Part shown: piece by piece, positions 37,561 to 50,077 of the stretch | Layout of the letters: each line of letters opens with the position of its first letter | How positions within the stretch are numbered: position 1 is the first letter of the stretch | From: Echinostoma caproni | Taxonomy: Eukaryota > Platyhelminthes > Trematoda > Plagiorchiida > Echinostomatidae | NCBI GenBank assembly: GCA_900618425.1 | Contig: UZAN01039837.1 | Coordinates: 27,979 to 91,978 of the forward strand | Direction of reading: 5' to 3' | Length of the DNA stretch: 64,000 nt | Program-made: the position numbers and the translations under genes | The notes under the pieces: model-generated | Told to the model about the DNA's origin: nothing | Seen by the model: the letters and a program-made list of their open reading frames with translations, nothing else | The model's database searches: none

Positions 37561-39368
37561 AAACAACTAAATCATTATATGATAATGATTATACCCTATA
37601 ACAAAAGCCCTGTTAACTGCTCAAATCCAAGAAATTCAATGGTACGATCAGTAAAAGGAAATCTTAGCTCGACTGTGGTTGACAGTTGAAGGTTTGAGAA
37701 AACATTTTCAATTATTTTGCTGGTTATTGTTAAAAAAATCTTTTAATGCGTTTAGTAAACTTCCTTGCAACGGCAGAACTAGCTGCGTTCCAAAGAAAAA
37801 CGTATCATATTGCACTCTCTGGACAAAGTTATCCATGGATACGCTTCATACAATTAGGACAGTGTAACGAGGTGCTACTCACAATTGTCAGTAATATACT
37901 TGGTGAGTGGATTCTCTTGGTATTTGAAAAAGGTTTACCGCTGTAAGAACGAACCTCTTGTACTTTGTGTTTCATGCAACCATGAACCAACTGTAGCAAA
38001 TAATGTTTATCGATTTTATAATCTTATTTACTCTTATTCGTGTAGTTTTTCCAAAAAAACCAATTCTGATTTCGGCACCGGGAATATAAGAATAGTAGGC
38101 AAGAATTCACAAATTACGATAATTTCACCTGCCTTGGGGTGAACAAAAAGCAGTGACGCAAACTCTTTTCTTGTAAAACTATATAGATACGGCGTTTGGG
38201 CCAGTGTGCTCATAGTCATACTGTATTGTGAATATGCAGCGCGAGTAACCACTGACAAATTTAACTATAGGCTTCAAACTCTTGCACTTGTGAATGAAGA
38301 AAAGCGGACAACGAAACCCGGAATACCGTATCTCTGGAACAGTTCCATTGGATTTCAAACGTTATCTTATTTCAGGCCAGATCTATCCCCAAATCAATAA
38401 AATAAAATCTAGATGACTTATTTTCGAAGCGTTGTGAAATAAATAGAACCATTTTTGGTTTGTCAGAGATGTTTCAAATTTAATTTTGTTTAGAAAACAT
38501 TAAATGCCATGTTACAGTCAGTGCAATGCTGCGCTATAAATAGACCTCTCGCATTCGAAATTGATTAAAACTTCGTGCGCGCGATTTTGGTCCTGACGGT
38601 TCGAACTTGGTACAGATTTCATGATTAGCTCCATTTTGGGATGAATGTGTAAGCCTCATTTTGCCTAACTGACACTTGGGCTGCTTTATCTAGTTAACTC
38701 TGGGCTCACATCGCAATCGATAGAGCCAATTAGTAAAGAGAGGTAATCAATCTATAACCAATGAGACATCGATTTTATTAAATCACTGTCAGTCTCGATG
38801 TAAATTCTGACGATCAATAATTGCCATCAACAATAGACAAAATAAAAGCCTTATTTCACTTTCATGGAAGAACAACAGGAATTTGATTCTGTTTTCTTGC
38901 GGCTATTCACATGTGATAAACTCCAACTCATTTGAGATTTTGTTCAATACAACTATGTTGAAATAACTATGATTTATCATTAAAACCAAAAGAAAACCCA
39001 ACAGTTGACTGTAAGTATCTCGCTCAGTTGAATCCTGAGGGGCTGTTTAACTTGTTGACAACGCAAATTGAGAATTCATTTAATTCTTAAGCTTGAAAAA
39101 TCATTCGGGGTCATTTTTTATTCCAATGAATAATAATGCAGTCACATTCGGAACGGAGAAGATAAAACTAAAAACTAAAATGGTCGTGCAAAAGAATATT
39201 TCTGACATTTTTTTCAAATAAAGGCAAACATGATAGATTTCCACCCGCTCCATGTGCTTAGATCACTCTTTCATGGATCTGGTTTGTTTCTGCTGGGAAA
39301 ACAAGTGAACTTACAATATACGATACAAATGTGAAATCTAAAAATTCAACTTCACTATTGTGAATTTC
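37561..39368. other. No supportable gene
   Basis: AT-rich sequence with small frames in several phases at 37679-38400, none with motifs. Confidence 0.5.
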
Positions 39369-39563
39369 ATAATGTTAATAACACAGCGATTTCGGTAGAG
39401 AATTATATTTGCCGACGTTTCGGTTACCGTGGGTAACTTTTCTCAGGGTAGGTTGTATAGATGATTTTGATTGTAAAACCTAACTTGAAAATGGTGACCC
39501 ACGGTAACTGAAATGTAGGCGAATATAATTCTCCAGCAACATCGCTGTGTTGTTAACATTATA
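39369..39563. repeat. Fold-back repeat with hammerhead-like cores in both arms
   Basis: Two arms of about 92 bases (39369-39461 and 39473-39563) are imperfect reverse complements with a tiny loop. Landmarks include AATGTTAATAACACAGCGAT in the left arm and its counterpart in the right arm. The left arm, read on the minus strand, holds CTGAGAA, a perfect 6-base stem GTTACC/GGTAAC round CAC, and GAAAC. The right arm, read on the plus strand, holds GTGACC/GGTAAC round CAC and GAAAT. Confidence 0.85.
39417..39446 (-). ncRNA. Hammerhead-like core
   Basis: CTGAGAA (39440-39446, minus) replaces CUGAUGA. Stem II GTTACC/GGTAAC is perfect, and GAAAC is intact at 39417-39421. CGTC follows the GAAA block. 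Two core substitutions make activity doubtful. Confidence 0.55.
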
Positions 39564-40542
39564 ACATTGACAATAAACACAACACATGACCCATCTATTT
39601 TTTTTCATACACTCCTAACATCATTTGGTCCTGATGCATTAAAAATGATCACCAATTCGATTACCCTGGTAAAAACAACTTCACTGCTCTTTTCATATTT
39701 TGTAGAGTATTGTGGGCATTTTTCATTCTCGTTAAATTGACAGATTCTGCAGCTATGCAACGAGAGCAGACATTCGGTTTTTGACGGTTTTGATGCTCTA
39801 AAATTGTAATCTCCTTTAAATTTCTATTACAAACGCGTGTTTAGTCCAATGATACGGTGGTCCACTCATGCTTCTCACTATCGGAACCATGATCTGCGAG
39901 AGATTAGTACCACTTCCCATGATGAAGTAACAGAAACTGTCTCATTACTGCTTATCAGATAGTGACATGTAGGCGAATGGACTCGTTTTGGGGCGTTTTC
40001 TTGCTCCTGTTAGGTATGAATGCATTTTGTTTGTGGTGATTGCGCTTTAAAATATTTTTCTGCTGTTCAGTTGCCACTCCGATGTGTCTATCGAATCGCA
40101 CAAAACACACAGATCCCCTAATTATTCATGCATAATCACGATTGTCTACAATATTCGAGTTTTGGTTTTCTCGAACATCTAGTCTATCAGTAACGCGTAA
40201 CATCATTTCCAGCTGCATTTCGACAGCGCTCACCAAACAGCATATTTATCGATGTGCAGTTGACTTATTAATCATGGCACCTCAGATTTGCTCGTGATAT
40301 GTAGTAACATTGTAACGAGGTCACGAATTAATCTACCCAAAAATCAAAGAGTGCAGGTAATCAGAAAGCGAAGATCAATCAGTCTAGAACTCAAACCACA
40401 GCAGCACACTAACACTTGGACTCGCACACGAAAGAACCTACCGTATTGGGCATACAACCATTGCGGGTAGTTTTGTGGCAGATATAGAGCAGACACTGGT
40501 AAAGGAGTTCCAGAGGGCTGTCGATGTGTTCGTTTCTTAAGT
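39564..40542. other. No supportable gene
   Basis: AT-rich; no recognised element. Confidence 0.5.
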
Positions 40543-40749
40543 CTACAATCGTTTTCCTGTAATTCTCATTTCCTGCGGTTCGCATACGCTTTCTTCCACC
40601 CTATAATCACACAGCTCGGGGTCTGCTTGGACTAAATGAAAAGGACAGAATGAACATTGCACACAGTACTGTTGTGTTCCATTCTCTTGCTTTGCATTAT
40701 TCTCAATATAAACTCGGTGAAGACGATTGTTTTCAAAGGTCAAAGCCAT
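40543..40749 (-). CDS. Candidate small Cys-rich protein or first exon
   Basis: A 68-codon frame opening with ATG at 40749 in a favourable context (AAAAAAATGG) and ending in TAG at 40543. It is hydrophilic with four cysteines in the middle and C-terminal part (YCVQCSFCPFH, then ELCDYRVEESVCEP, giving five in total with the last). A stop lies immediately upstream in frame, so this start is natural. Donor-like sites (GTATGC near 40586) could join it to another exon. No family is recognised; no signal peptide is seen. Confidence 0.25.
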   Translation of the reverse strand: MALTFENNRLHRVYIENNAKQENGTQQYCVQCSFCPFHLVQADPELCDYRVEESVCEPQEMRITGKRL

Positions 40750-41696
40750 TTTTTTCGATCAAGCTTCAAATTGAGCATCAAATTGTTCGACAACTACTGT
40801 GAGTTTGTATTTTTAATTTGAGGAAATTCTTTTAAACTGGCTTTTTCTATTTTATTTTTAGGTTATCTTCTCTCCGAACAATGCACTGGGCATCCATGTT
40901 GGCATCGAAAGTGAGTGGAATTATCTGTGCAATATTAGTGGTTCCACTTTCAAGGTTATAGTTTAGGCGAATGGGTAGCAGACTCCCTCGAAGACGATCA
41001 ATGTTCATCAACTTTCCAAGTCTGCAGTAAGCGGTTGGTTGATCGCAGATAGTATCTAAAAAATTGAGCTTAGCATCATTGAATCAAAGAAAGATCAAGA
41101 GGTGATTTTAATCGTGGTAAAATAACAAATGAGCTAGTGTATTTCACCTATACAACCCCAAAATAAATTTCAAACAAAATGACTCTTCTTGTAAAAGACA
41201 TTTGACGAATAATTAGTTATCGCTTTCTGATTGATTTTTATGTGTGCTTTTCTCTTCTATATCAATCCATTTTTACGACCGGAATTAACAGGATACTCAT
41301 GACACGTGACTTTCTGGTTTTTATGCTAATGGAATTGTATATTATATCTGAGATCTCAGGTAAATGATAGAAAACGAGAAACATATTTTGTGACAAGCAT
41401 CAGGATATATGAGGCTCTACTTCACCTCGATGTCAGATATATCCCATTCAACCTTGTGACGGGCGATCAGGTGACACAAATAACATTCAAACATATCTAG
41501 GCACGTATCCGCGAGAGAAAATATCTATCTGTACTGTCCGATTGCTTGACAGGTGACAATCACTCACTATTTTATCGCTCTAGAATCATCGATCGTTTCC
41601 ATTATGCTTCAGTAAGCAATGTGTTTGCCCATCAATTGTTCTGTCTTCTCACAGCTGAAGCATAACCCCGTTAGCCCACATTGATATATTTGATCA
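40750..41696. other. No supportable gene
   Basis: AT-rich; nothing recognised. Confidence 0.5.
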
Positions 41697-42140
41697 GTGC
41701 AGTTGCTCAAAAAGAACAAATATCCTTGCTGGATCAAACCCGTCCAATCCAATACAGGTCAGTTTACTGGATACACCGTCGTGAATTTGTGTACCGTTGT
41801 GAAATCAACCCGGATCGACCTCACATGTCCTCGGACAACGGAACAAACACATCGATCAGTCGGAACAGTAAAGTTTGTCTTGGATTGTTTACAATCACCA
41901 GTGCACTTTCGTATTACTTGCATGAATCGAAACAACAAGGCGGTAATCAAAGTGCGTCAAACAATGTCGTTCCTCACATCAAACCGGACAGACAGAAGTG
42001 CTGAAATATTGTCAAACTGGCCAGGGATTCGCGTAACAAATACGGGTCCCACTCAACTCACATTATTCGCTCCATCGAGCCCAGTCCGGCCGTCTAGTAT
42101 CCCAGGAATGGTTACGATCGTTGATGCACTTAAGAATTAG
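41697..42140 (+). other. Unassigned 147-codon open frame
   Basis: Second longest N-free frame in the window. Its C-terminal part is Pro/Ser/Thr-rich (FAPSSPVRPSS) and GC content rises locally. Another frame on the same strand is also open for 107 codons, which weakens the case. No domain, signal peptide or repeat match is visible. It could be an exon or a decayed element. Confidence 0.2.
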
Positions 42141-44329
42141 ATAGATTTCATCCACAGCGCTGAATACAATGAGATATCAATGAAAATACTATTATTATTA
42201 TATATTATTATTAAAAATGATCAATTTGAACATGTTCCTCTGACACGATTATTTTTATTCACAAAAGGTTACTCAACCAACTTTGACTTTCGTGATTTTA
42301 TGATTGTTTCCTCGCGGGAAGACACGCACTAAGCCCGTGAAAAGCATGAGGTTTTTATGAGTACAACAGATCATTACAAAATTCTGGTTTGCTGACCATA
42401 CGATCGCACTAGGTAGATTTGATAAAATTGTAGAGTACAGTGAAACCATTTTAGTTAACAAATAATACGAGTTTCTCGAAATGTTTTTACAATACCTAAA
42501 GTTTCTCTTGTGTAAATGATGTTAGGCACTGTTGACGGCAACAAGTATGGTGTTCAATCCTTGAGAATGCAACAGTACCATACCCATGGGATGTGTAGGT
42601 CACGCCGTATCGGCGCGGTCACGAATTCCAGTTCTGCAGCCACCACCAATGTTCCCCATTCCTGTGCTTCCTCACACAGCCTTTGATTAGCTACAGACCC
42701 TTACTTGAAAATTGGTTGTACCAATGTAGGTTCTATAGATCAGAGGAGGTCAAAGATTAATGTTAATATAACTAATCATATTTTATTCATACGTGCTCAA
42801 CGAAACCTCATTCTGGATTCATGTATTCATTCCCTGAAAGTGTTGATCTTTGACCGTATTGTCCAGAGGTAAGGGTTTTGTCTCTGAATCTGAACGTTTG
42901 CCGCACAAATACCGACTGAGAAACAAGCAACGCTAACTGGTTATGAGTTTCACAGAGACAACGGATAAGCTGTCCGGCTCATTTGTTGGTTATCCCAGTG
43001 AATAGTATCGTAAATATTTGGAACAAACTCTCTCTCTCTACGATGGGGTGCGTTCACGAGGTCAGGTGAAATGCCTGTGGTCTGTCACAACATAAATCAT
43101 AAGAAATAAAAGTTGTTTGATGGTCAGAACAATTATTTTGTTAGAAAGATGTTTTTAGAAGGAAGGAATTAATCAATCACAGGTGTTGTTCCCGAATATA
43201 GTGAACTGAAAACCTGAGGTGCTGATGATGGGGTTTGACTAGATCACCTTAGTGCAATATAAATGTGACCTTCATCCCTTCACCTTGATCGCCCGGTAAT
43301 GTGCAACATGTTGAATGCAATATTTCATATCGTTCACAGAATAAAAGGATGATTTTGCGTAGACAGTTTCTACTCAGACGTTGAGATGAATATATCATCA
43401 CCGTAGGCTGTAAACTAGAAAGGATCAAACGGGCTTTGTACATTTTTTATCATCACAGTCAGTAGATTGTTGTGAACAGTATCGATCGGAGTAGACATGG
43501 GAAACTTGTTGGCAAGCGCATATGCAACTGAGTGAATTATCGTGCATTACTGTGGTGTTTCTAGCTTACGAGATGATACAAACCACGGGGTGACATGTCA
43601 CATTCTCCGGACAACTATGAAGAGTCAAGCTTCCCAGATGACGCCAGTAAAGTGCTTACAGGTTACAGTTTTTGGACAACGAATCGTATACCTATTGTGC
43701 TAACCAATCAGAAGCCCTGCGACCCAAACAGAAGCTGTACAACGCCAATAACACGAACATGCGATTAGTAGATGCCTGGATAACCAATTAACTTCTTATG
43801 TACACGGTATTTAAACCCCATGGTTTCTTCCACTAAAAGGACTGCTACTTATGCTGCTTTTGTTCCTTGAGTCTCGGTTACGCCGGATACTGTCGTACAA
43901 ATGCCAGTGTGATTCAGTGCTTCTGTGACGCCCGTGATTTCTGATACCCAATCGGTAATCCGTGGTCGGTGTGAACTTCAACGATTACAATTACATTCGT
44001 GTAAACCCTTGGAAAACATATTCTGTAGCAAGCTACAATAACCACTGCAGGACACCTCATCGTAAATCAAAAATGTCACTATTGACTCATCACACTAAGG
44101 ATATGAAAATTGAACTGTGAAAGGGCAGCTCATTGTGGTGATGTGTTACTCTTTTGTTCTCAAAAAGTCAGTAGATCACCGGATTTTAGATTGAAAGATC
44201 AATAATTCATCAGAGTGAACTATTGTTACTCTCAGATCCGGACTCTACTTGAGACAAGGTTTTTCTTTCCCATTGGCTTCGTATATTGCACTTTAAAGCA
44301 ACTGCACATGGTGTTCGTTTTATTTACAG
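42141..44329. other. No supportable gene
   Basis: Includes an ATT-rich run near 42188-42215 and a GC-richer stretch near 42590-42640. No recognised feature. Confidence 0.5.
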
Positions 44330-44647
44330 ATCAAACCAAGGGTGATAGAAAGTAATGCCAAGTCAGTGGGGAAGCCGAATTTGAGAAACAGATCGGGAAC
44401 AAAGTTCGACACACACTACGTGGTCAACAGTTTGATTCAATTCACCGCTCCCAAATCTTTGTCTAAAGCGATTAGCTTTTTTCAGATTACATTGCACATA
44501 GCCCAAAAGTTAATCAAACAGGCACTTATGGATAAGGCTATAGATTTTGATTTTAGTGTTTATCGTTCTGTTAGTCAAATGCGTTTCGGAATACGATGCT
44601 GTCGAAATTTCCGATTGTCCCACCAGATCAAAAAGTGTCAACGTTAG
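44330..44647 (+). CDS. Candidate exon, unknown protein
   Basis: Follows a good acceptor (TTCGTTTTATTTACAG, ending 44329) and is open for 105 codons to a TAG. The translation is basic and protein-like: IKPRVIESNAKSVGKP, then NSLIQFTAPKSLSKAIS and CCRNFRLSHQ. No family is recognised. A second acceptor-like TTTTTTCAG sits inside at about 44486, so the true boundaries are unclear. Confidence 0.25.
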   Translation: MKPRVIESNAKSVGKPNLRNRSGTKFDTHYVVNSLIQFTAPKSLSKAISFFQITLHIAQKLIKQALMDKAIDFDFSVYRSVSQMRFGIRCCRNFRLSHQIKKCQR

Positions 44648-45394
44648 CCTTATTTGTCCGCTTCTTAGACTAATCAGTCTAATACGCAATGACTGGTCCT
44701 CAAAAGCCGTACAAACTTTGAAAACTGGTGATCAGCGTTCCCCCTTAATTGAACGTAGTGTTTGAAATAAAACCCATTCCTCGTGTTTTTCCTTTCCCAC
44801 ACATCTTGAGCTACGATTTAGCCAACAAGTAGTGAGATAAACAGGGAGGTCACAAACAGTTGCCTCCGATCCTCACGTCAACCAGGCCCATGCATGCTTT
44901 GACAGCGATCCGAATTGCGATAGAATCTCCTGATTATTTGACAACCGGAAATTCGAAAAGAAAAAATTAAATATTTGAACAGAATTTTATGATAATGAAT
45001 GAATGCTCAGAATCATTAAACGAACAATGTCATCCGGTCGAATATGCTCCTATTGACAAATCTGGATGTGGGTGAATATCAGTAAAACTGTATCGAAATT
45101 TTGATGGACAAAAGACTATAAACGAGTTTTCTAATTCAGCTCCTTACGATTGTGTGCTTTTGGGTCCCTTTTAAATAGTGTACTTCAAGTGATTGGGTAA
45201 TAACTTATGGTAAGCATTACATACTATACAGGTGGACTAGTGCGTATTTCTTTGTAGATCTGGTCTGGTGAGATTTGTCTGTTCCACACAGGTGATTACA
45301 CATTTTATTGTATAATTATTCAATGTATGATTGTGACTTAGCAAAGGAACCATAGACCGTTCTGGGATCACTATAGTGTAAAATGAACCTATAG
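44648..45394. other. No supportable gene
   Basis: AT-rich; nothing recognised. Confidence 0.5.
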
Positions 45395-45480
45395 ATTTGA
45401 GCGCCTGTTGTGGGATTCGAACATACGATCCCTGAACTATTGTGATTATCACGTGCAATACTCGCCGCATCCCTCTTTGT
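45395..45480 (-). repeat. tRNA-like sequence (SINE head or tRNA relic)
   Basis: The minus strand has a perfect B box within GGATCGTATGTTCGAATCCC, preceded by GATGCGGCGAGTATTGCACG as an A-box-like region. It does not fold into a clean cloverleaf by eye, so it is more likely a SINE head than a working tRNA. Confidence 0.5.
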
Positions 45481-45749
45481 TAGAGAGAATGGGAATAAGA
45501 GAATAACCTAACTGGTGAAGTGTTTTCATCGGTAACAAATGTGTTTTGTTGTTATCACCTTCCATCAAGCTTTTGTTGATTCGCTGGGGGATGAAACCCA
45601 GTAGTTACACAGTGGCTAGCATTTCACATGGTTGCTTCATCAATGGGATACAAATTCTATGCAGTCCCGTCGATAACAAGCGTGGAATTGATAGTTGGAA
45701 AGGAAAACCCACAGTCGTGTACTGTTAATATCTTGTCATCTCTATTCAC

Positions 45750-45925
45750 ACTTTGGCACTGGTGGCCAAGTGGTTATGTCACGGAATTTTTATCTGTCAG
45801 TCCCGGGTTTGATCCGCTCCACCGCCGCTCGTCTTCCCAGCCAACCTTTGTATGGCCACGGCTCCCCTTCCCGAATATTGACTGTACATTTAGTTTTTCA
45901 ATAAATAAAAAGGAGGAAAAATCAT
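45750..45925 (+). mobile_element. tRNA-derived SINE, family 3, best copy
   Basis: A box TGGCCAAGTGGTTATG near 45767 and B-box-like GGGTTTGATCC near 45808 suggest a Ser/Leu-type tRNA ancestor. The body continues CTTCCCAGCCAACCTTTG, GGCTCCCCTTCCCGAAT and ends with CAATAAATAAAAAGG. Copies of the same family lie at 37100-37295 (+) and 52400-52560 (-). Confidence 0.85.
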
Positions 45926-46501
45926 TTATTATGATTATTATTATTCTTATCTGTACAAAATCGTAGCTACAAGATTAGCTGTAAAACCGAAAACTGAACC
46001 GGTGCCCAGTTCAAGAGATTATTCTTGAAAAATAATCTAATTAAATGATGAACCAAGATCCACTTGGCCGTCATGATGGTTAGCCTACACAAAGTTTACC
46101 GTCACTTGGAACTGATGAATAGATTCATTTCAAACTGCAGTCCCCGTGCGTCAATAGCTGTTTATATGGAATGAGTCATATAAACAGCTTTCGGAACGTC
46201 TTTACATCCCGCCAAACATTTACACACACAACACATCGCCGCATATACTGTGATGGGACTGTATTCTTAGAGGATCAGATTAAATCAGTCGAAAACCAGT
46301 CCAAAGCATCGATATTTTTGACCTACCGAACACCGAATATCACCCTGTCAATATGCTGATAGTTGTTCAACAACAGAAAAATCCATACCATTATATCCAT
46401 TTTCCGTTTTAGGAATTTATCAATGTATATAGTCTCTCAGTCCTAATCGATAATTATAGTTTTAGGTCACATTAAATTATGTTATAACACTTGCTCGAAA
46501 A
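45926..46501. other. No supportable gene
   Basis: AT-rich sequence upstream of the candidate secreted-peptide gene. No clear promoter motif. Confidence 0.4.
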
Positions 46502-46927
46502 ATGTTCTACTATACCATACCATTATTCACTGTTCAAGTCTTGATCGGTAGCGTTGCCCTCGATGAAGGTGAAGACTGTGAAACCCAGATCCAACCGTAA
46601 GCTTACCACAAACAGTTAATCATTCAGTGTATCCGCTAACTGACCAACAAAGTGCTACCCGTAACTTGTTTATAGTAGTTTTATTCGGGGGTCTATCGCT
46701 GCCAATCACTGTCCCTCTTGGCTGATGCACAAAATAACGATATCATTTCCAGACAAGTGGTCGTGGTGGTGATGGTGATGATTATCGTTGGTGTTGTGGT
46801 CATCATTATTATCATCACTGTCGTCCTCCTTGAAAATAGTGACTATGCCAAAGTTTTCCCTGTTTTTCACTCATTTAGCATTGAAAATCAAATCCTACTC
46901 CATGTATCCTCAGTCCATTTCACTTAG
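46502..46927 (+). CDS. Candidate two-exon signal-peptide/transmembrane small protein
   Basis: Exon 1 (46502-46596) starts with ATG and encodes a hydrophobic leader (MFYYTIPLFTVQVLIGSVA) followed by acidic LDEGEDCETQIQ. It ends at a consensus donor GTAAGC. The intron of 156 bases ends in ATTTCCAG (46752). Exon 2 (46753-46927) continues in phase 2 and encodes a 25-residue Val/Ile-only type membrane span, then a short tail (NSDYAKVFPVFHSF...) to TAG. The product would be about 89 residues. The membrane span is written by a GTG/GAT/ATC-type simple repeat (46760-46830), so it could be a microsatellite accident; leader, donor, acceptor and phase all agreeing argues the other way. No family recognised. 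Confidence 0.3.
46760..46830. repeat. GTG/GAT/ATC-rich degenerate microsatellite
   Basis: Imperfect trinucleotide tract (GGTGGTGATGGTGATGATT..., then ATTATTATCATC). It overlaps the membrane-span codons of the candidate gene above. Confidence 0.8.
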
Positions 46928-47829
46928 TCCGAAAGTTATGATTGATCAAGTATCTACTTCTAATAATCGGACGCTTTATATTCACGAGGAAGCTTATTGG
47001 TTTAAATAAATCGGGGCACACTTCTCAACACTTCAATGAATCTTATTGCAGTTCAATAATCATGAATAAAATCTGTGTAAATCAAATTAAAATCACACAT
47101 GCAAGTGCATCTGAATATTGGGAGAAACTGTCCGATTTCCCCCGGCGTAGAACACCGCCCAAACAGATTCCAGACAAATGAGACAAAATCGATATTTCGT
47201 TTTCCCCGATCCGCAGATGTAGAATCTGCACCAGTGCACTGATCTTATGGTTCGGGTAATTTACGGATTTTTTTAGTGCGATACACCATATTTCTTATAT
47301 TTTTGTTCAACTGAATTTAAAATATTTTATCCGATTGATCGACTATTACTCTGAGGTGATGTGTAGCCTCTGATGTTCAACTATAAACCTTATTTTGCAC
47401 CGCAGTGAACGCAATTTCAAGCTATCCGCCAGTTGATTTTGTAGCTACACATATCGTTGGTAATTGACTCTCACAGACATGAATACGTAGCACTGTAAGT
47501 AATTTCAAACTAATATACGGTCAATGTAAGGTGCTGACTGATTCTTACCAGAGTTATGTTCACACCCGTCGCCAGGATGACACTGGTCAGATTTCTAACA
47601 TAAATATTCTTGCATGTGGTTTCTATGGTAAGCATAAATCTTCAATCCAACGGAAATAGGCTGACCAATAGTACCAACAATAGTCATCCAATTACAAATA
47701 GTTATATAGTGCCTTATCATTACAGGAGCATACCACACCTTTTTGCACATTCTTTACCTCAGGTCGGGGGAGTGAGTGATATTCGCAGAATAAGTTGCCG
47801 TCATCTATTTCGCTTGTGATAGTGTTTAA
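46928..47829. other. No supportable gene
   Basis: AT-rich; nothing recognised. Confidence 0.5.
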
Positions 47830-48000
47830 AACTAAGCGGTCAGATGAGAGCACTTGATTGCTAGTTCGGTCCCCACGGATATGATCGGTACTTGGGATTC
47901 CGAATGATTAATTATCGACACTGCATCGCAGTTCATCAATTTGTTCGTTTTGGATACACTTTTGGTTATGAAACGCAACCATGCCCAAGGAACCCATATC
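47830..48000 (+). repeat. tRNA-headed repeat, probable SINE
   Basis: Head AAGCGGTCAGATGAGAGC (A-box region) and CTAGTTCGGTCC (B-box-like) near 47838-47873, followed by a body of uncertain extent. A 118-codon minus-strand frame (47832-48188) runs over it and is probably a by-product. Confidence 0.45.
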
Positions 48001-48359
48001 TGACCGAATTTGTCATGGGTTTCATCGACTTTACATTGATCTCCTCGATCAGTTGTCGTCACGGTCCAATCAGGCGATGGAATGATTTTAAGGTCACAAA
48101 CACTCCACGTGAATGGACAACAGCCAGAAACGGATATCAAACGGTGTGAAATGGGAGAAACAAAAATTCTGACAAAAGTTAGTCGCAATCAAAAACACGT
48201 AAGTTAACCGGGCCCAGAAACATTTGATCTTACTGCGGCTAGGTGAAATCATATTTTGGTTAAGTTCACTCATGACTACATCTAATTTATCATGAGACTA
48301 GGCAAAAGTCGCTAGTCAATGAACGTCGGCTAGTAGTAAGCCTTCAAATACATCGAAAC

Positions 48360-48530
48360 TTGGGAACATCATCCAAATGCGATGGAAATATTTGCGATAA
48401 CCGAAAAAATCACCGAGTAGCTGTTTCGGCCTGTTTGGGACTGGTCAGCAGTGTGTACGTTTTGTGTTCCTGTCAGGACTCGAACTGCGAACATTCGAGG
48501 TCGCGATTTCAAACCCTCATCCTTCAACCG
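48360..48530 (-). mobile_element. Hammerhead SINE (family 2), minus-strand copy
   Basis: The minus strand has a B box within CGCAGTTCGAGTCC, then GACAGGAACACAAAACG, a hammerhead core (48411-48453) and a tail with AATATTTCCATCGCATTTGG. A plus-strand fragment of the same tail (CATTTCCATTGCATTTGAATG) lies just beyond at about 48538-48560, in inverted orientation. Confidence 0.75.
48411..48453 (-). ncRNA. Hammerhead core (family 2), degenerate
   Basis: Stem I CACTG/CGGTG pairs with one GU. CTGACCA replaces CUGAUGA. Stem II is GTCC/GGCC with one mismatch round CAAACA. GAAAC is intact (48423-48427, minus). Stem III is weak, and the cleavage triplet reads ACT, not GUC. Confidence 0.65.
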
Positions 48531-48560
48531 GCACAAACATTTCCATTGCATTTGAATGTA

Positions 48561-50077
48561 TTACCTCGTGGGGAATTAACGATCCCCCAAGGAGTGAAAC
48601 CTACACCCAAGACCATCAAGAGTACCTGGTGCATCTGAGCAATCGAATGGGTTAATCCAAGCTTGATACTCAAAATTAGGAATATCATCTTTATGTAAGC
48701 ATATGAAAACCTACTAAAACCACAGGTTTCCATGACCAAAGGTCTCGTAGCATTTACCTAATCAAACACATTGATACAAGGGTAGATCAGAGTACTTGAT
48801 TTAAAGCTCGTCAATAGGTTCAGCATGAGCTGGAAACTCAACTCCATCCACCCACACATGCGGTATCCGCACGGATCCTCAAAACATCAATTTTCCCTCC
48901 TAAACTTAATGAGGACATCCGTAGTAGAACGCTCTAAATGCTTCTTTGATTAGGCTGTCTTGTTTATGGACGAGTCTTCTAGAAACCAGTCGGTAGAGTG
49001 ATCTTCCGGAACTAAATATCTTTCGAACGGTAGTTATTTGACCGCAGTTCATTACTTTCCTTATAGTGCGTCGGTCACCTACCGAATTCCTTTGAATAGC
49101 AAACGTTCTTTTAGTAATTCTTTGTTATTACTACGTAGCAAACAGCGCTTCACGACACAGTAATTGTTGGAGCCACGCAAACAAAAAAACGATTTTCATC
49201 GGGGTTTTACGCAATTAGTGTTTTCGCACATCCGCCTATGCTTCATACACGCCTCTTCATCTCAACATGATGTACACCAGTTACCTTATTATGTAACTGA
49301 ACAACAGCCACCCATGTCAACTGAATAATTATCGAATATGCTACCTCGGCAAAACGCGAGTAGCTCAAAAGCCAGCATGAAGACGAATTGTAGCGCATGT
49401 CAAATGTGTATTTTTGGCAACATGGTCAGGTGTTTATTTAGGGGCAAACTGCTAGAGTATACAAATGTTTATTTATGTAGTTTGATTGGAATATCAGTGC
49501 GCACAATATTAAAGGTTCACCGTAGGTTATTTTACAATATGTGTGTCTGTTTAGAAAGAATTGATCAAATGTGATCTGTAACCCGTTTGACCGTTCAAAC
49601 GAACGAGCATTAGGGGAAATGCATTCGGTCTATGTATGATTGGCATAGAATTCTCCCACCCAACGGTGACACGACAACGAAATGTCGTTACACGAGGCCA
49701 ATGGCGGAAACCCATTTCTACTTGTGGCGTCTGTTTAATTAAACTGATCCCCAATGGCGTAATCAAGATTGATTGTAATTTGAACAACCTATTGTTGGAG
49801 TAGTAGATAGAGTCTGGTGTACATGGATCTGTGCCTTGAAAGAAAAATTGCATCCGAATTTTCTTTATCGATGGTAGCTTGACATTTTACCGACTCCTTA
49901 AACAGGTAGATCTGATTATATTTCACTATTTATCTATGGATGTTCCAAGAAACAGACGGGTTTCGTGAAGGATAAACATTAAAGCTTCTAAGATACTGAA
50001 TAGGTTCACACTCCGTTTTGCCATGACACAGAAATTATGCTCTTTATTACAATTGTTCAGTGACATTTTTACTATGA
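48561..50077. other. No supportable gene
   Basis: AT-rich; a 100-codon minus frame at 49551-49853 has no motif. Confidence 0.5.

Noticed and set aside
47832..48188. 118-codon minus-strand frame
   Set aside because: Its C-terminus is the complement of a tRNA-like head; no domain or splice evidence.
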